Assembly (NCBI GenBank): GCA_020431945.1
Contig: JAGQHH010000359.1
Span: 1 to 5,914 of the forward strand
Length of the DNA stretch: 5,914 bases
Origin: Cyanobacteria bacterium HKST-UBA02
GTDB lineage: Bacteria; Cyanobacteriota; Vampirovibrionia; Obscuribacterales; Obscuribacteraceae
Direction: 5' to 3'
Shown here piece by piece: positions 5,085-5,914 of this stretch. A program made the translations under genes and the position numbers. Below the pieces are notes generated by a model that searched no databases, was not told the origin of the DNA, and saw only the letters and a program-made list of their open reading frames with translations. Positions within the stretch are counted from its first letter, which is position 1. The number at the start of each line of letters is the position of its first letter.

Positions 5085-5390
5085 ATGAATTTCGTCAACA
5101 TCCTGATTACAGAGCTCGCATTCGTCACAGTAGTGTTACTGGGACTGGGCTTTATGAAGCTGCCCAAATTCCTCACCAGAAAGCAGCTTTCCAGGCATTT
5201 CCCCTGGGGATACTATCCTGACCAGGTTCCCAGAGGCGACCCGGGCTTTTCGCCGGAGCACAGCACCGACTTCTTGCATGATGTCGGCGCCGAATTCGGT
5301 GGTCTGGACAACCTCGGAGATTTTGGCGAGTTCAGCGGCTTTGGAGAGCTGGGCGAATTCGGCTCGAGCTTCTGGGGCGGTGGAGAGTAA
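5085..5390 (+). CDS. Small membrane protein with acidic Gly/Phe-rich tail, unknown function
   Basis: A 101-residue protein of unrecognised family in three parts. Residues 5-24 form one hydrophobic segment (NILITELAFVTVVLLGLGFM) with no cleavage site. Residues 25-50 are basic (KLPKFLTRKQLSRHF, then WGYYPDQVPR), so by the positive-inside rule the C-terminal part should face the cytoplasm. Residues 51-101 contain no Lys or Arg and eleven Asp/Glu, and end in a Gly/Phe-rich low-complexity stretch with repeated 'G-[DE]-[FL]-G-E-F' units (GDFGEFSGFGELGEFG at 78-93), followed by SSFWGGGE. The ATG at 5085 is the only good start before the membrane segment, although no clear ribosome site precedes it. 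A promoter at 5009-5037 suggests its own transcript. The tail resembles disordered interaction tails. Function is unknown. Confidence 0.68.
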   Translation: MNFVNILITELAFVTVVLLGLGFMKLPKFLTRKQLSRHFPWGYYPDQVPRGDPGFSPEHSTDFLHDVGAEFGGLDNLGDFGEFSGFGELGEFGSSFWGGGE

Positions 5391-5397
5391 GGTCGTC

Positions 5398-5403
5398 TAT
5401 ACT
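5398..5403 (+). promoter_or_regulatory. -10-like box eight bases before a GTG start
   Basis: TATACT (5398-5403, 5/6 match to TATAAT) ends eight bases before GTG at 5412, the same spacing seen for the CopG-type gene. No -35 box is evident 16-18 bases upstream. If used, the transcript would be leaderless. Confidence 0.25.
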
Positions 5404-5411
5404 TAATAGCT

Positions 5412-5914
5412 GTGAACGGCACTTACTACTTCTGGCTCGCGGGCTTTGTCGTCCTCATCGCTCTTTCCCTGGCATGGAAAGAGAAGCTTCGTTCGCTTGC
5501 CCTCACCGCTCTGGCCATCTATGCCACTGTTTTCATCGGCACCTCGGTGGTGTCGAGCTTCCAGGCGCGCTCCCGGGGTAATGCCGCCTATGTCAAAGCC
5601 GACCGTGCCGAGCTCAACCTCAAACTGAGCTCGGGTTTCGTGGCTGTGGAAAGCTACTCGCCTTTCCGGGACAAGAAAAGCTCCGACGAAGTGATCGGCA
5701 AGTTCTATAAAGACGCCATCGAAAGTCTGGACGACGCTATTAAAGAAGCCCCGAAGTCTTCCATCCTCAGAGCCCGCAAGATCATCATCGAGATGGACCG
5801 GGGCAAGAGCCCTTCAGAGGATCTCAAAGAGCTGGCCAAGATCGACTCGGACAAAGCCCGGGACCTCCATCTTCTTCTCTCGAGCATCTCTGCCCACAGG
5901 AAAGTGCCGCCGGA
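5412..5914 (+). CDS. Membrane protein with two N-terminal TM segments and helical region, 3'-truncated
   Basis: The frame is open from GTG at 5412 to the right edge (167 complete codons, no stop), so the protein is cut by the window. The first in-frame stop upstream is the TAA of the previous gene at 5388-5390, and GTG is the earliest usable start. Residues 4-22 and 29-50 are membrane segments (YYFWLAGFVVLIALSLAW and ALTALAIYATVFIGTSVV) separated by a basic turn KEKLR. From about residue 51 the chain is charged and mostly helical. At 99-114 it carries a TPR-helix-like pattern (Tyr99, Ala102, Leu106, Ala109, Pro114, with the spacing of a TPR second helix). Codon use is G/C-ending as in the neighbours. 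The ribosome site is weak: AAGG at 5389-5392 is too distant. It lies 21 bases after the preceding gene, so co-expression is possible. The family is not recognised, and the missing C-terminus may hold the defining domain. Confidence 0.65.
   Translation, partial: MNGTYYFWLAGFVVLIALSLAWKEKLRSLALTALAIYATVFIGTSVVSSFQARSRGNAAYVKADRAELNLKLSSGFVAVESYSPFRDKKSSDEVIGKFYKDAIESLDDAIKEAPKSSILRARKIIIEMDRGKSPSEDLKELAKIDSDKARDLHLLLSSISAHRKVPP

Noticed and set aside
4769..5390. Toxin-antitoxin module made of the CopG-type gene and the next gene
   Set aside because: The downstream product is a single-pass membrane protein with a basic patch and a long acidic Gly/Phe tail. It has its own promoter and a 109-base gap, unlike RelE, PIN or MazF toxins. 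A type I-like membrane toxin is not supported either.

Overview
The window is about 5.9 kb of protein-dense DNA from a fairly GC-rich bacterium. Shine-Dalgarno-type sites, 1-base gene overlaps, GTG starts and G/C-ending codons all fit a bacterium. The phylum cannot be assigned from the sequence alone. A complete selenophosphate synthetase gene followed by a YedF-type gene indicates selenium use. I see no rRNA, tRNA, CRISPR array, insertion sequence or phage gene.

Layout, left to right. (1) 1-2427, + strand: a tightly packed three-gene unit made of the 3' part of an iron-containing alcohol dehydrogenase gene, a small SCP2-like lipid-carrier-type protein and a PfkB-family sugar kinase. Consecutive genes overlap by one base (TGATG and TAGTG), so they are probably translated in a coupled way. 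A nested hairpin with a T-rich tail follows the kinase. (2) 2529-2681, +: a 50-codon gene for a single-pass membrane protein of unknown role, converging with the selenium genes. (3) 4392-2691, - strand: selD then yedF, 16 bases apart, a two-gene selenium operon. (4) 4393-4768: an AT-rich divergent intergenic region holding two sets of inverted repeats and a promoter candidate. (5) 4769-4975, +: an orphan ribbon-helix-helix (CopG-type) DNA-binding protein. (6) 5085-5390, +: a small protein with one membrane segment, a basic patch and an acidic Gly/Phe-rich tail, preceded by a good sigma70-like promoter. (7) 5412 to the right edge, +: a truncated gene for a protein with two N-terminal membrane segments and a charged helical, TPR-like region.

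How they may work together. SelD makes selenophosphate from selenide and ATP, and YedF is a sulfurtransferase-like protein known to travel with selenium genes. The selenium user (selA, selB and tRNA-Sec, or ybbB/mnmH) is not in the window. The dehydrogenase-SCP2-kinase unit looks like a metabolic operon acting on an alcohol/aldehyde and a sugar-like substrate, but the substrate cannot be read from sequence. The right-hand third consists of a regulator and membrane proteins without recognisable pathways.

I found no convincing new biological system. The most interesting leads are the coupled dehydrogenase/SCP2/kinase trio, the Gly/Phe-rich acidic-tail membrane protein, the uncatalogued 50-residue membrane protein, and possible leaderless promoters set eight bases ahead of two start codons.
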